From Trichomonas vaginalis G3 (taxonomy: Eukaryota > Parabasalia > Trichomonadida > Trichomonadidae), in the NCBI RefSeq assembly GCF_026262505.1, contig NC_067206.1, positions 13,450,205-13,514,204 on the forward strand: a DNA stretch of 64,000 nt, written 5' to 3'. Shown here piece by piece: positions 39,743 to 47,691 of the stretch (its first letter is position 1; each line of letters starts with the position of its first letter). The position numbers and the translations under genes are program-made. The notes under the pieces were generated by a model, which saw only the letters and a list, made by a program, of their open reading frames with translations, did not search any database and was not told where the DNA came from.

Positions 39743-40561
39743 ATGAATTTTACAAAACCACCGTTACCCTTCTTTGGAAATAAGAGTAGATGTAAAGATA
39801 TTCTATTGAGAGAACTTAAGAAACTACCGAATGGTCTAACATTTGTAGATTTGTTCGGTGGAAGTTTCTATATATCTCATTTGTGCCATACTGTATTTCC
39901 TGACTCAAAGATTATATGCAATGACTTCGACAACTATATGAACCGTCTCAAACATATTCCAGACACTAACAAAATATTGAAAGAGTTAAAAGAAAAGATA
40001 CCTATAGGTAAGATGGAACGTATACCATTAGATAAGAAAAATATTGTGAGAGAGGTTTTGAAAAAAGCAGAATATATAGACTGGGATAGTATATCTGCTA
40101 GACTATTATATAGTGGTGCTATAAGAGCTCATGACATTGAAACACTTATGTCAAAAGTTTTATATCTCAACTATACAAATGTTTTCAAAGAGGACATAGA
40201 AAAATATATTGAGGGTATAGAGTTTGTGAGATGTCATTGGACAGAGTTGTATGAAAAATATAAAGACAAGGAAAATGTTTTCTTTATAGTGGACCCACCG
40301 TTCTATAACACATGGGATTTTCAATACCAAGTAGACTGGACTTTGAGAGACTCTTTAGAAACTTTAGACGTTATACATAACCATCCATGCTTTTACTTTA
40401 CATCCGATAAAAGTGGTTTGGAAAGTGTCATGAGATGGTTAGAGGACATACATGACTATGAGTTTAGATACGATAAGATAGAATATGAGAGAGGTCCTAT
40501 AAACTGGAGAAAGTGTCATAACAAAGAAATTTTACTAGTAAGTAAATGTGGTTTGAAATAG
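39743..40561 (+). CDS. N6-adenine DNA methyltransferase, D12 (Dam) class
   Basis: A 272-residue enzyme that moves a methyl group from S-adenosylmethionine to adenine N6 in DNA. The D12-class N-terminal motif PPLPFFGNKSRCKDILL (usual form PLRYPGGKSR) is at residues 6-22, FVDLFGGSFYISHL at about 33-46 forms the SAM-binding strand, and the catalytic motif is DPPFYNT at about 188-194 (class form DPPY). YFTSDKSG and a C-terminal KEILLVSK match late class strands. The length is normal and the frame intact. First gene inside the left end of E2. The next small gene overlaps its stop. It may mark element DNA or alter host 6mA patterns. Confidence 0.85.
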   Translation: MNFTKPPLPFFGNKSRCKDILLRELKKLPNGLTFVDLFGGSFYISHLCHTVFPDSKIICNDFDNYMNRLKHIPDTNKILKELKEKIPIGKMERIPLDKKNIVREVLKKAEYIDWDSISARLLYSGAIRAHDIETLMSKVLYLNYTNVFKEDIEKYIEGIEFVRCHWTELYEKYKDKENVFFIVDPPFYNTWDFQYQVDWTLRDSLETLDVIHNHPCFYFTSDKSGLESVMRWLEDIHDYEFRYDKIEYERGPINWRKCHNKEILLVSKCGLK

Positions 40562-40677
40562 GACTACTTGTTTTAGGTTTTTTCCATTGTGTCATTTACT
40601 TATTTGACGTGGCAGAAAGATATAGAGAATATGAAGATGAACCAATGCCTGCAAATGTTCAGCATATGTACTCGTAA
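40546..40677 (+). CDS. tiny membrane protein (43 aa)
   Basis: Starts MWFEIGLLVLGFFHCVIYLF, a single hydrophobic segment at residues 3-20, and ends with a charged tail (DVAERYREYEDEP). It overlaps the end of the methyltransferase gene by 16 bp in another frame. The clean membrane segment and tight packing argue that it is real. Possibly a membrane-associated virion or holin-like protein; no family known. Confidence 0.5.
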   Translation: MWFEIGLLVLGFFHCVIYLFDVAERYREYEDEPMPANVQHMYS

Positions 40678-40700
40678 GAGATATTTTTATCTAATATTAA

Positions 40701-41063
40701 ATGGACGCACAGAACTTAGCGAATGCACAGCAACCTGGACAACCAAACCCAGAGAATATTCCAAATGAAGTTAGAATACAAACTGCAATGGCAAACTATG
40801 GTCAAGTGCCAACAGATGTACAAATGCAAACTGCCATGTCAAATGACGCTGCGTTAGGTTTGCCACCATGGTATGCAAATATGAGATGGAAAGAGTTTTA
40901 TACAAACCCTGAAGTGGGATATAAACAACTCTATGCAGATGACGCGAACACAGGAGTTGACCCAGAGTATGTTTTCTACCAGAGGAGAAATAGAATGTAT
41001 GAGCTCCAGTTAAAGAATGCTATGGAACTCAGAAGGAAACGTAAGAGACTAGGTGGACATTAG
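40701..41063 (+). CDS. small Gln/Asn-rich structural-like protein (120 aa)
   Basis: It contains an internal repeat (VRIQTAMANYGQVPTDVQMQ, TAMSND), an aromatic middle (LPPWYANMRWKEFYTNPEVG) and a basic end (ELRRKRKRLGGH). The leader TATTTTTATCTAATATTAA fits the Maverick start pattern. A packed row with the neighbouring small genes suggests a virion protein. Intact; unknown family. Confidence 0.5.
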   Translation: MDAQNLANAQQPGQPNPENIPNEVRIQTAMANYGQVPTDVQMQTAMSNDAALGLPPWYANMRWKEFYTNPEVGYKQLYADDANTGVDPEYVFYQRRNRMYELQLKNAMELRRKRKRLGGH

Positions 41064-41081
41064 ATTTTTACATATAGTAAA

Positions 41082-41324
41082 ATGGGTTTCTTTGGAAGAA
41101 TAGGAAACTTCTTTCGAAATGTTGGAAGAGGTATATGGAATGGAATAAAAACCGTAGGAAGAGGAATTTGGAACGGAGTCAAAAATATTGGTAAAAGAGT
41201 AGGTCAGTTCGTTGGTATTATACCTAAAGACCCTGAACCAGAAGAACAAGCTCCTGTTATACAACAGCCTGAACCTGCACCACAGTCTAGTTGGCAACCA
41301 AATCCAACACCTCAACCGTATTAA
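41082..41324 (+). CDS. amphipathic membrane-active protein, pVI-like (80 aa)
   Basis: Residues 1-45 are an amphipathic basic helix with a repeated phrase (VGRGIWNGIKTVGRGIWNGV) and a glycine second residue; residues 50-80 are proline/glutamine-rich. Adenovirus protein VI has the same plan near its start (tryptophan/glycine amphipathic helix with SGIKNFG) and breaks the endosome membrane on entry. I infer a membrane-penetration protein for an E2 virion. Intact. E2 has a second candidate at 44,926-45,327. Confidence 0.5.
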   Translation: MGFFGRIGNFFRNVGRGIWNGIKTVGRGIWNGVKNIGKRVGQFVGIIPKDPEPEEQAPVIQQPEPAPQSSWQPNPTPQPY

Positions 41325-41327
41325 AAA

Positions 41328-42176
41328 TTATATTTTTACCGTTCGATAGTAGTTGTATATGAAACTAAGTTCTAAGTAAAACGCGTGGTATAATGGAATT
41401 ATTCTCTTTCTTCCATCTGTTGTAAACCATACTTGAAAGTCTGAAATACTTCCACTTGGTGGTTCGTATAGCTTTGTAGGTTTTTCGTAAAAGTCATTCA
41501 TCAGACATAAGAAAGAGTTTTGCGCACCAGAAAATGAAGCATGAACTATAATAGCATCTGAGTCGAAAACATTTTCATATGTTCCATTAGGGTTTTCGAC
41601 TTCATAAAAGTTCGGGTGTACTGGATATTCTGCAGGCTGATTTAACATCCTCAAAAACCTATACCATGCCAAGTTGTTATATTTTGTAGAAATATAAACG
41701 TTTTCTCCAAGGTCTTCTATTCTATCGATTTTAACAGTTGCATTTTTCCTGTCATATAAAATATCGAGATGGTACTCTCCTTCGTCAATGTTAAACTGGT
41801 TTGCATATTCGATATAGATATCGTTTATTTTTTCTTGAAAAGCTTGAAGAGTTGTTTCTAAGTTTACAAGCAAATTCACTTGTAAAAGTTTTCCCTGTTC
41901 AAATTTCTCATACGTACGTTTTTCTTTGTTATAGTATCGAACTTCAAAAGCGACCGTAAATGGGAAACCATGTATGGCTTCTGAAATGAATTTCATTCTA
42001 CGAAAGCCAATAGCTTTTGTGACGGATGGGTCTCTTAACCATCTTAACGGGTAGTCAAAACGATAGCCTTCATGCTTTACGGTCTCTGTCTCAAACTTTT
42101 GACCGACGTTAGTAAAAAGTTCATCTAATGGTTTAGTTGTAGCAACTCTTGAATTTTCTTTTTCTATTGAAAGCAT
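41328..42176 (-). CDS. Maverick family-A protein (282 aa)
   Basis: A strand-rich 282-residue protein with YRFDYPLRWLRDPSVTKAIG, ATVKIDRIEDLGENVYIST, DAIIVHASFSGAQNSFLCLM, SISDFQVWF and a final ELSFIYNYYRTV. Its paralogue is at 46,831-47,691, and remains lie in E1 at 3,684-4,564 and 20,108-20,293. Two intact copies in a young element point to an important part; a minor capsid or vertex protein is possible. Divergent from the fibre gene; the shared gap of 18 bp must hold both promoters. Function not proven. Confidence 0.6.
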   Translation of the reverse strand: MLSIEKENSRVATTKPLDELFTNVGQKFETETVKHEGYRFDYPLRWLRDPSVTKAIGFRRMKFISEAIHGFPFTVAFEVRYYNKEKRTYEKFEQGKLLQVNLLVNLETTLQAFQEKINDIYIEYANQFNIDEGEYHLDILYDRKNATVKIDRIEDLGENVYISTKYNNLAWYRFLRMLNQPAEYPVHPNFYEVENPNGTYENVFDSDAIIVHASFSGAQNSFLCLMNDFYEKPTKLYEPPSGSISDFQVWFTTDGRKRIIPLYHAFYLELSFIYNYYRTVKI

Positions 42177-42194
42177 ATTTTATCTAGAATAAAA

Positions 42195-43952
42195 ATGTCG
42201 AAAGAAACAGCGTCTATGAGAGAAATAAAACACAACCGACAACTCATTTTGCAAGCTCTAAATAAGAACACAACAAACTTTTCAAACTATTCTAAGATAT
42301 CTGAGTCATTGAAAGAAGGAAACTTAAAACTGACGATAAACCCAATGACAGACGAGTTTCTATTTCAAGACAACAAGAACCATACTGTCTGTGTAAATCC
42401 AACAAAAGGAACTTTAAACGAGAAACCTATAGATGAACTTCTTTTGAAAGCAGATGTTGGCAACAAAGCTGACAAAGAGTATGTCATTGAAAAAGTTCAA
42501 GAAGAACATGACAGAGCAGATGCAACATATGCAACGAAAGCAGATGTTGACAACAAAGCTGACAAAGAGTATGTCATTGAAAAAGTTCAAGAAGAACATG
42601 ACAGAGCAGATGCAACATATGCAACGAAAGCAGATGTTGACAACAAAGCTGACAAAACATATGTTGACAATAAAATGTCAAGTGAAGTGACAAGAGCTGA
42701 AAACGAATATTCTAAAAAGACTCATACACATACCATTGCAAATATTGCAAACTTACAAGAAACCTTAAACAGGAAAAGTGACGTTGGACATACACATACC
42801 ATTGCAAATATTACAAACTTACAAGAAACCTTAAACAGGAAAAGTGACGTTGGACATACACATACATCTTCTGAAATAACAGACTTAAACGTTAGCCTTG
42901 AAAAGAAAGCAGATAAAACATATGTCAATGAAATATACCAAAGTTTAGTTGGAACAAAAAATATTGAAACTATTGTTGGTGACTTTTCTGTCAATGAAGA
43001 AAATAAATATTTTAGATGGCAGTTGGTACAGTCCTTAGAAAATGGTACACGGTATAAACTCATTCCGAAAAATAACAATGAAATGTATGTAAGCTATAAA
43101 AAGAACGATGGTACACAAGTTAAAGTTCCATTAGACAACAACTGTTACTTAAACATATATGGAGACGAACAAAAGAAATATTTAAGAGTTTATGAAATGG
43201 CAGATATGACATTGCCTGACCCAGCTCCAGCACCATACTATTATGACTATGGAGATGACGAAAGAACACCACATGTAGATGAACAAAAGCTAACATTATA
43301 TTTAGATTTTTATAGATATAAAAGATATAATGCAATAGAAAAAACGAGAATAGTATACTATTATACAGATGACAGAAATAAATATTATAGTCAAGACTTT
43401 ACCTACCCTGAAAACATAAGATTATATTATAAAAAATATTCTGACATGAACCAGAAGAAACCTGAAATAGTTGCACTATATTTTAAGTTCAAAAGAGACA
43501 ATCCTATAATATCTCATATGTTTGATTTAATGAACCCAGTAGGTTCTATTTACACGTCAATGGAAGCAAGAGGTCCTCAAGCAATGTTTGGTGTTGGTGC
43601 ATGGGAACAAATAGTCGACAGGTTTTTGTATTATGCAAACTCTTCAAAGGAAACAGGTGGAAGTAAAACGATTTCAGGTGAAAACTTACCTGCACATAGT
43701 CACTACATAGATTTAAGTACATCTCAAGCAGGTTGGCATAAGCATAGATATTGGGATTGGTCAGGAATGACAAAAGGTAAAGGATATGATGTTAAAGACG
43801 ACGTGAAGTTTGCTATAAATTGTTACTGGGATGACACTCAGGGAGAAGGAAACCATACACATTTCGTTTCAGGATATACGCAAACAACGGGACAGAGTAA
43901 AGACTACATGCCACCTTACATGACAGTTTACGCATGGTATAGAATTGCTTAG
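42195..43952 (+). CDS. phage-like tail-fibre/collar protein (585 aa)
   Basis: Residues 80-165 hold near-perfect tandem copies of a 36-residue heptad unit (KADVDNKADKEYVIEKVQEE, HDRADATYAT). Residues 175-225 carry KTHTHTIANIANLQETLNRK repeats, typical of phage fibre shafts. The C-terminal 150 residues are a phage collar/short-fibre receptor domain: LMNPVGSIYTSMEA, MFGVGAWEQIVDRFLYYAN, GGSKTI, NLPAHSHYIDL, NHTHFVSGYTQTTG and DYMPPYMTVYAWYRIA. In phages this end binds the host surface. I infer a trimeric attachment fibre. Intact; the longest whole gene on the left side of E2. Confidence 0.85.
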   Translation: MSKETASMREIKHNRQLILQALNKNTTNFSNYSKISESLKEGNLKLTINPMTDEFLFQDNKNHTVCVNPTKGTLNEKPIDELLLKADVGNKADKEYVIEKVQEEHDRADATYATKADVDNKADKEYVIEKVQEEHDRADATYATKADVDNKADKTYVDNKMSSEVTRAENEYSKKTHTHTIANIANLQETLNRKSDVGHTHTIANITNLQETLNRKSDVGHTHTSSEITDLNVSLEKKADKTYVNEIYQSLVGTKNIETIVGDFSVNEENKYFRWQLVQSLENGTRYKLIPKNNNEMYVSYKKNDGTQVKVPLDNNCYLNIYGDEQKKYLRVYEMADMTLPDPAPAPYYYDYGDDERTPHVDEQKLTLYLDFYRYKRYNAIEKTRIVYYYTDDRNKYYSQDFTYPENIRLYYKKYSDMNQKKPEIVALYFKFKRDNPIISHMFDLMNPVGSIYTSMEARGPQAMFGVGAWEQIVDRFLYYANSSKETGGSKTISGENLPAHSHYIDLSTSQAGWHKHRYWDWSGMTKGKGYDVKDDVKFAINCYWDDTQGEGNHTHFVSGYTQTTGQSKDYMPPYMTVYAWYRIA

Positions 43953-44908
43953 TCGTCATTTTCAACTTCTTTAGCATATTCGTCTGGAGTTGTCTTATAT
44001 TTGTTAGGAACTGTCTTTGAAAGTATACCACCTTGAACTTTGACAAGTTTGAAACGAGGTCTGACAATAGTAGTTTTATCTTCTGCTTGCAGTCTGTACA
44101 TTTTGCCATGTTTGCCTAAAACTTCATAATATTCTCTTGTATACTTTCTTCTATTTTTACGAACACGAATGTGAGTACCTGTCGAGTTCCCATTGTTGTC
44201 ATAGTCAATAGTATTTTCATATGGGTCGCGTTTAGGTATTTCTATTTTTACTTTGTCACCTTTCTTAAGTTTGAAGCCTGGCATTCTTTCTTGTTTGTCT
44301 CTTTTGACTAAACTATTAAATATATAGTCTTTCTCTAAGTCGGGGTTGTTTTTCATTTCTTCAGGGGAGTGGTTTCCCAAACCTTTTTGTTTACGGCTAT
44401 TGTAAATATTTAAAACTTGTCTCATCTTTGCCATGGAGAAGTGTCTATATTTGTCGTCATATGACATTTCATCTACCTCACCACCTTGTGGTTGGTTTAA
44501 GTCTCTTAAGATTTTTATACAACTGTCAATGACACCAAGAGCAGAATGGTTTTGGTCGACAATGAAATATTGGTTTACATTTTTTGAACGCAGATAGTTT
44601 TTAATATCGTCTGATTTGAAAGAACTTTCACAGTCAGACGTCAGTTTTGTTGGATGGTATTTGTCAACGAATATTGTCAAAGCTGCTAAGATATCTAAAA
44701 TATTTTTGGACTGTAATGGTATGGCTTCACAGTATCTTGTGTTTTGACCGACAAATATTAGCCAGTATGGTGGTCCATCTTCTCTATACCTCGGAATGTT
44801 TTCCAAGATATCCATAAACCAAGCATTTGGTGTTGAACTAAAGATTTTTATCATGAGTGCTTTCTTTGTCGCTTTAGAAACATAGGGGTCCTTGTTTGGA
44901 TTCGTCAT
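43949..44908 (-). CDS. Maverick rve integrase (319 aa)
   Basis: Retroviral-type integrase that joins the element ends to host DNA and would make the 6-bp duplication. Core strands are AWFMDILENIPRYREDGPPY and LTSDCESSFKSDDIKNYL, followed by the long helix ALGVIDSCIKILRDLNQ and RQVLNIYNSRKQKG. After the basic linker (KLKKGDKVKIEIPKRD) comes an SH3-like tail (REYYEVLGKHGKMYRLQAED). The stop overlaps the fibre stop by 4 bp, convergent. Frame open over the full length. Its start faces the 44,926 gene with a 17-bp gap. Confidence 0.8.
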   Translation of the reverse strand: MTNPNKDPYVSKATKKALMIKIFSSTPNAWFMDILENIPRYREDGPPYWLIFVGQNTRYCEAIPLQSKNILDILAALTIFVDKYHPTKLTSDCESSFKSDDIKNYLRSKNVNQYFIVDQNHSALGVIDSCIKILRDLNQPQGGEVDEMSYDDKYRHFSMAKMRQVLNIYNSRKQKGLGNHSPEEMKNNPDLEKDYIFNSLVKRDKQERMPGFKLKKGDKVKIEIPKRDPYENTIDYDNNGNSTGTHIRVRKNRRKYTREYYEVLGKHGKMYRLQAEDKTTIVRPRFKLVKVQGGILSKTVPNKYKTTPDEYAKEVENDD

Positions 44909-44925
44909 TTTTTACCCTATAAGAA

Positions 44926-45327
44926 ATGGGTTTATTTGGCGCATTAGCAGGAGTTGCATCCAGATTTTTGCCCGCAGTGGGAACACTAGCCAGAGGTGCA
45001 TTTGGAATTGGAAGGAAGATTTTGAGTACATTAGGTATACTTAAAGAGAAAGCACAACCTATTATACAAACTGTACAGAAAGGTTGGGAGGTAGCACGAG
45101 ATGCAGCAAATCTTATTCCAAATCCTGAAACAAGAGGAAAAGTTCAAGGATGGATGGACAATGTAGGAAGAGAAGCAGGAAACTACTATAACAAAGCAAA
45201 TGACTACTATAACCAAGCAGGACACTATATGGACCAAGGTGAAAGATTCTTTAACAGAGGATATAACCATGCACAACAGTGGGTAAACAACAACCAACCT
45301 CAACCGCCTCAAACTTGGGGAATGTAA
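44926..45327 (+). CDS. second amphipathic N-terminal protein (133 aa)
   Basis: It starts MGLFGALAGVASRFLPAVG, a glycine/alanine-rich hydrophobic helix with glycine at position 2. A lysine-rich helix (ILSTLGILKEKAQPIIQTVQ) and a Tyr/Asn/Gln-rich tail (NYYNKANDYYNQAGHYMDQG) follow. The N-terminus is like those of viral lytic or membrane-inserting minor capsid proteins. First of three small genes on the plus strand (44,926, 45,347, 45,519), the last two sharing one leader. Intact; no family assigned. Confidence 0.5.
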   Translation: MGLFGALAGVASRFLPAVGTLARGAFGIGRKILSTLGILKEKAQPIIQTVQKGWEVARDAANLIPNPETRGKVQGWMDNVGREAGNYYNKANDYYNQAGHYMDQGERFFNRGYNHAQQWVNNNQPQPPQTWGM

Positions 45328-45346
45328 ATTTTTTTACTGAGATGAA
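45326..45346 (+). promoter_or_regulatory. shared leader, copy 1
   Basis: AAATTTTTTTACTGAGATGA directly before the ATG of the 50-residue gene. The same sequence precedes 45,519, with the stop codon of the gene before each at the same spacing. Confidence 0.6.
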
Positions 45347-45499
45347 ATGAACAATACAGCATTGAGACAAATGGGTTCAAGATGGATTTGTCGACTTCCA
45401 GCAGTTACACAACGTGTTTGTCAAGTTCTTCCTATACCTCAGGAAGTTTTAGACCGACTTAAAAAACCTAAACAACCAGTTGAAAACAAACCAAACTAA
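45347..45499 (+). CDS. tiny basic Maverick protein (50 aa)
   Basis: Starts MNNTALRQMGSRWICRLPAV and ends with RLKKPKQPVENKPN. Basic, with two cysteines and a Pro/Lys-rich tail. It sits exactly between two genes with the same leader on both sides, which supports it as a real gene. No function suggested by its sequence. Confidence 0.5.
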   Translation: MNNTALRQMGSRWICRLPAVTQRVCQVLPIPQEVLDRLKKPKQPVENKPN

Positions 45500-45518
45500 A
45501 TTTTTTTACTGAGATGAA
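45497..45518 (+). promoter_or_regulatory. shared leader, copy 2
   Basis: Same TAAATTTTTTTACTGAGATG block as at 45,326, directly before ATG 45,519. Confidence 0.6.
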
Positions 45519-46103
45519 ATGACCGAAGAAGTTGAAACGGTAGATTTGACACCACAAACAAAAAGTTCAGAACCATTGTCAAAACCTGTCAAAGAACTTA
45601 CAGATGAAGAGAAAAATTCAATAATAGAAAGTGCCAGGTCTGGAAATACAAACCCTAACTACAAAGTCACTTTTCATAGAAATGGAACGGCTAGTATCTC
45701 AAAAAAGAAACAGACTCTCACAAATAAAATATTGAAGTCTGAAGGAGCTTTCGAGACAACAGATGGAAAAGTTTACTTCACTGACCAACAGTTCATTATA
45801 GAACATCTCATTGACTTAGAGTCGAAATATTCTAAACTTTACAACAAACACAAAAAGTTGAAAGGAAAACAAAAACAAATGGCATATGATATTTATGAAG
45901 ATGTTGACGACACAACTGTTCCTGCAAGTGAAGTAAAGTCAGAGGAACCAAAAAGTGACGAAAAACCGATAGAAGAAGGTGAGCCAAAAACTGAAGATAA
46001 ACCAAAACCAAAGTTTAGTTTCCAAACTAAACCAAGTCAACCTTCATTAGCTGGTATGGGTTGGCGTCAAAGACTTTTGGTAGCTGGTGGCTATGTTAAG
46101 TAA
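45519..46103 (+). CDS. charged Maverick protein with coiled coil (194 aa)
   Basis: Polar head (MTEEVETVDLTPQTKSSEP), then a small alpha/beta segment (NYKVTFHRNGTASISKKKQT), a coiled coil (FIIEHLIDLESKYSKLYNKH), an acidic KSEEPKSDEKPIEEGEP linker and a basic end. The alpha/beta segment resembles the small E1 protein at 791-1,027. The start follows the shared leader. Intact. Structural or scaffolding role by appearance only. Confidence 0.5.
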   Translation: MTEEVETVDLTPQTKSSEPLSKPVKELTDEEKNSIIESARSGNTNPNYKVTFHRNGTASISKKKQTLTNKILKSEGAFETTDGKVYFTDQQFIIEHLIDLESKYSKLYNKHKKLKGKQKQMAYDIYEDVDDTTVPASEVKSEEPKSDEKPIEEGEPKTEDKPKPKFSFQTKPSQPSLAGMGWRQRLLVAGGYVK

Positions 46104-46149
46104 AGAAAACCATATATTTTTTAAAATATATTTTTTTATTTTATTTGAA

Positions 46150-46734
46150 ATGTACGCCGAGTTTGTTGGAAAAGACTGTTGGAAAACTTGTTTGTTAGAT
46201 GAGAAATATGAAATTCACTGTTGTGAGTCATTTGAAGTCAGAAACAAAGAGACAAAAAGAGTTTTAAGCGGATGGGAGGGAAATAAAGGATATGCTATTA
46301 TGAAGATGAGTGGAAAACACTATCCTAAACATGTTGTCATTGCAACTCATTTTATACCGAACCCTAACAATTTACCTTTTGTAGACCATATAAACCATAT
46401 AAGAAACGACAATAGACTTGAAAACTTGCGTTGGGTCACTTGTTCTGAAAACAATAAGAACAAAAGCAAATTTGGAGATATAGTATTCGAATTTGTCGAC
46501 GAACTAGAAGATGAAGCAATTGAAATTACAGACTATGGCAAGCATACGTTTGAGTTTTACTACTATAGCGAAGAACAGGACTCTTTCTACTTTTATACCG
46601 GCGTAAACTATAGGAAATTACAAGTATGTTTTACTAAGGAAGACTATGCTTTTGTAAACGCTAGAGATACAGATGGAAAAAACGTTAGACTATATCTTAA
46701 CAAATTCAAGAAGCTATATGGCATACCATTTTAA
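46150..46734 (+). CDS. HNH homing-type endonuclease with extra tail domain
   Basis: A 194-residue nuclease. Residues 10-70 fit a NUMOD4-like head (EIHCCESFEVRNKETKRVLS, GYAIMKMSGKHYPKHVVIAT). The HNH core is FVDHINHIRNDNRLENLRWV at about 78-97, with NNKNK following, as in phage HNH enzymes. The last 75 residues (IEITDYGKHTFEFYYYSEEQ, DTDGKNVRLYLNKFKKL) match the stand-alone E1 proteins at 305-631 and 2,470-2,790. I start at ATG 46,150 after TATTTTTTTATTTTATTTGA. Likely cuts DNA to help the element or itself spread. Intact. Confidence 0.8.
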   Translation: MYAEFVGKDCWKTCLLDEKYEIHCCESFEVRNKETKRVLSGWEGNKGYAIMKMSGKHYPKHVVIATHFIPNPNNLPFVDHINHIRNDNRLENLRWVTCSENNKNKSKFGDIVFEFVDELEDEAIEITDYGKHTFEFYYYSEEQDSFYFYTGVNYRKLQVCFTKEDYAFVNARDTDGKNVRLYLNKFKKLYGIPF

Positions 46735-46830
46735 AACATTTATTTTAAACCATACCATTTTAAAACATTTATTTTAAACCATATATTTTAAAACATTTTT
46801 TTTAAAACAGTATATTTTTACATATATTAA

Positions 46831-47691
46831 ATGTTTCAGGTTGAAAAACAAAGAACAAAAGTAGCAGATACAAAACCGTTAGACTATATCTTCACAAACG
46901 CCGGTATGACTATTTCAGATGAAGAAATTTCATCCGGTGCTTACAGGTTTGACTTTCCAATTCGTTGGCTTCAAAGTCCTTCAGATGCAAAGGCAATAGG
47001 ATTTAGAAGAGTTTTGTTTTCAAAAAGAACTAACGCGTTTATGTTTGCGGTATATTTTCATGGTCAGTATAGAGGTCATGATGGTCTACTAGACAAATTT
47101 GATGAAATGAGAATCTTTACAGTTCGTTCAGACGAAAATCTTGAAAAAACTCTAAATGACTTTCAAACTCAAATAAACAAATACTACTGGGAATTTCAAG
47201 AAAAATACGATTCTTTACTAAATGGAACATACTATCTGAAACTAGAATATGACAAGATGAACTCCACAGTTTCATTTCAAAGGATTGAAAATAACCCTCC
47301 AAGAGATACACAGTTTTTATTTTGGCAAGTAGACAAACGTTCTTGGGCACAATTTCTTCGGTTACTAAACCAGAACGAACCATTACCACCTGACGGTCCG
47401 TTCTGGTTTATACGCCCACCAACAGATTTGACAGTTTATAGAAACGTGTTTGACCCTCAAAATGTTATGTGTCATGCAAGTTTTAGTTCAAGCAACAATA
47501 GTTTTCTTTGTATTGGTAAGGACTTTTATGACTTTGCTTCTAAATTTTACGAACCACCGAGTAACAGTTTCTCTGACTTTCAAGTTTGGTTCACAACAAA
47601 TGGTGTGCAACATATTGTTCCATTGTACTACGACTTTTATCTCGAATTGTCTTTCATATATAACTACGGAGAAGTGCTGAAAAAGTATTGA
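46831..47691 (+). CDS. Maverick family-A protein, second copy (286 aa)
   Basis: Paralogue of 41,328-42,176 with the same landmarks: TKPLDYIFTNAG, YRFDFPIRWLQSPSDAKAIG, MCHASFSSSNNSFLCI, FSDFQVWFTTNGVQHIVPLY and ELSFIYNYGEVLKK. The copies have clearly diverged, so this is an old pair rather than a new duplication, and each may fill a different place in a particle. It follows the HNH gene; the same order of remnants is seen at 20,108-20,360 in E1. Intact. Function unknown. Confidence 0.6.
   Translation: MFQVEKQRTKVADTKPLDYIFTNAGMTISDEEISSGAYRFDFPIRWLQSPSDAKAIGFRRVLFSKRTNAFMFAVYFHGQYRGHDGLLDKFDEMRIFTVRSDENLEKTLNDFQTQINKYYWEFQEKYDSLLNGTYYLKLEYDKMNSTVSFQRIENNPPRDTQFLFWQVDKRSWAQFLRLLNQNEPLPPDGPFWFIRPPTDLTVYRNVFDPQNVMCHASFSSSNNSFLCIGKDFYDFASKFYEPPSNSFSDFQVWFTTNGVQHIVPLYYDFYLELSFIYNYGEVLKKY

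Noticed and set aside
42195-43952. Bacterial or phage contamination to explain the tail-fibre gene
   Set aside because: It lies inside an element with both ends and a target duplication in host DNA, and E1 has a decayed homologue.
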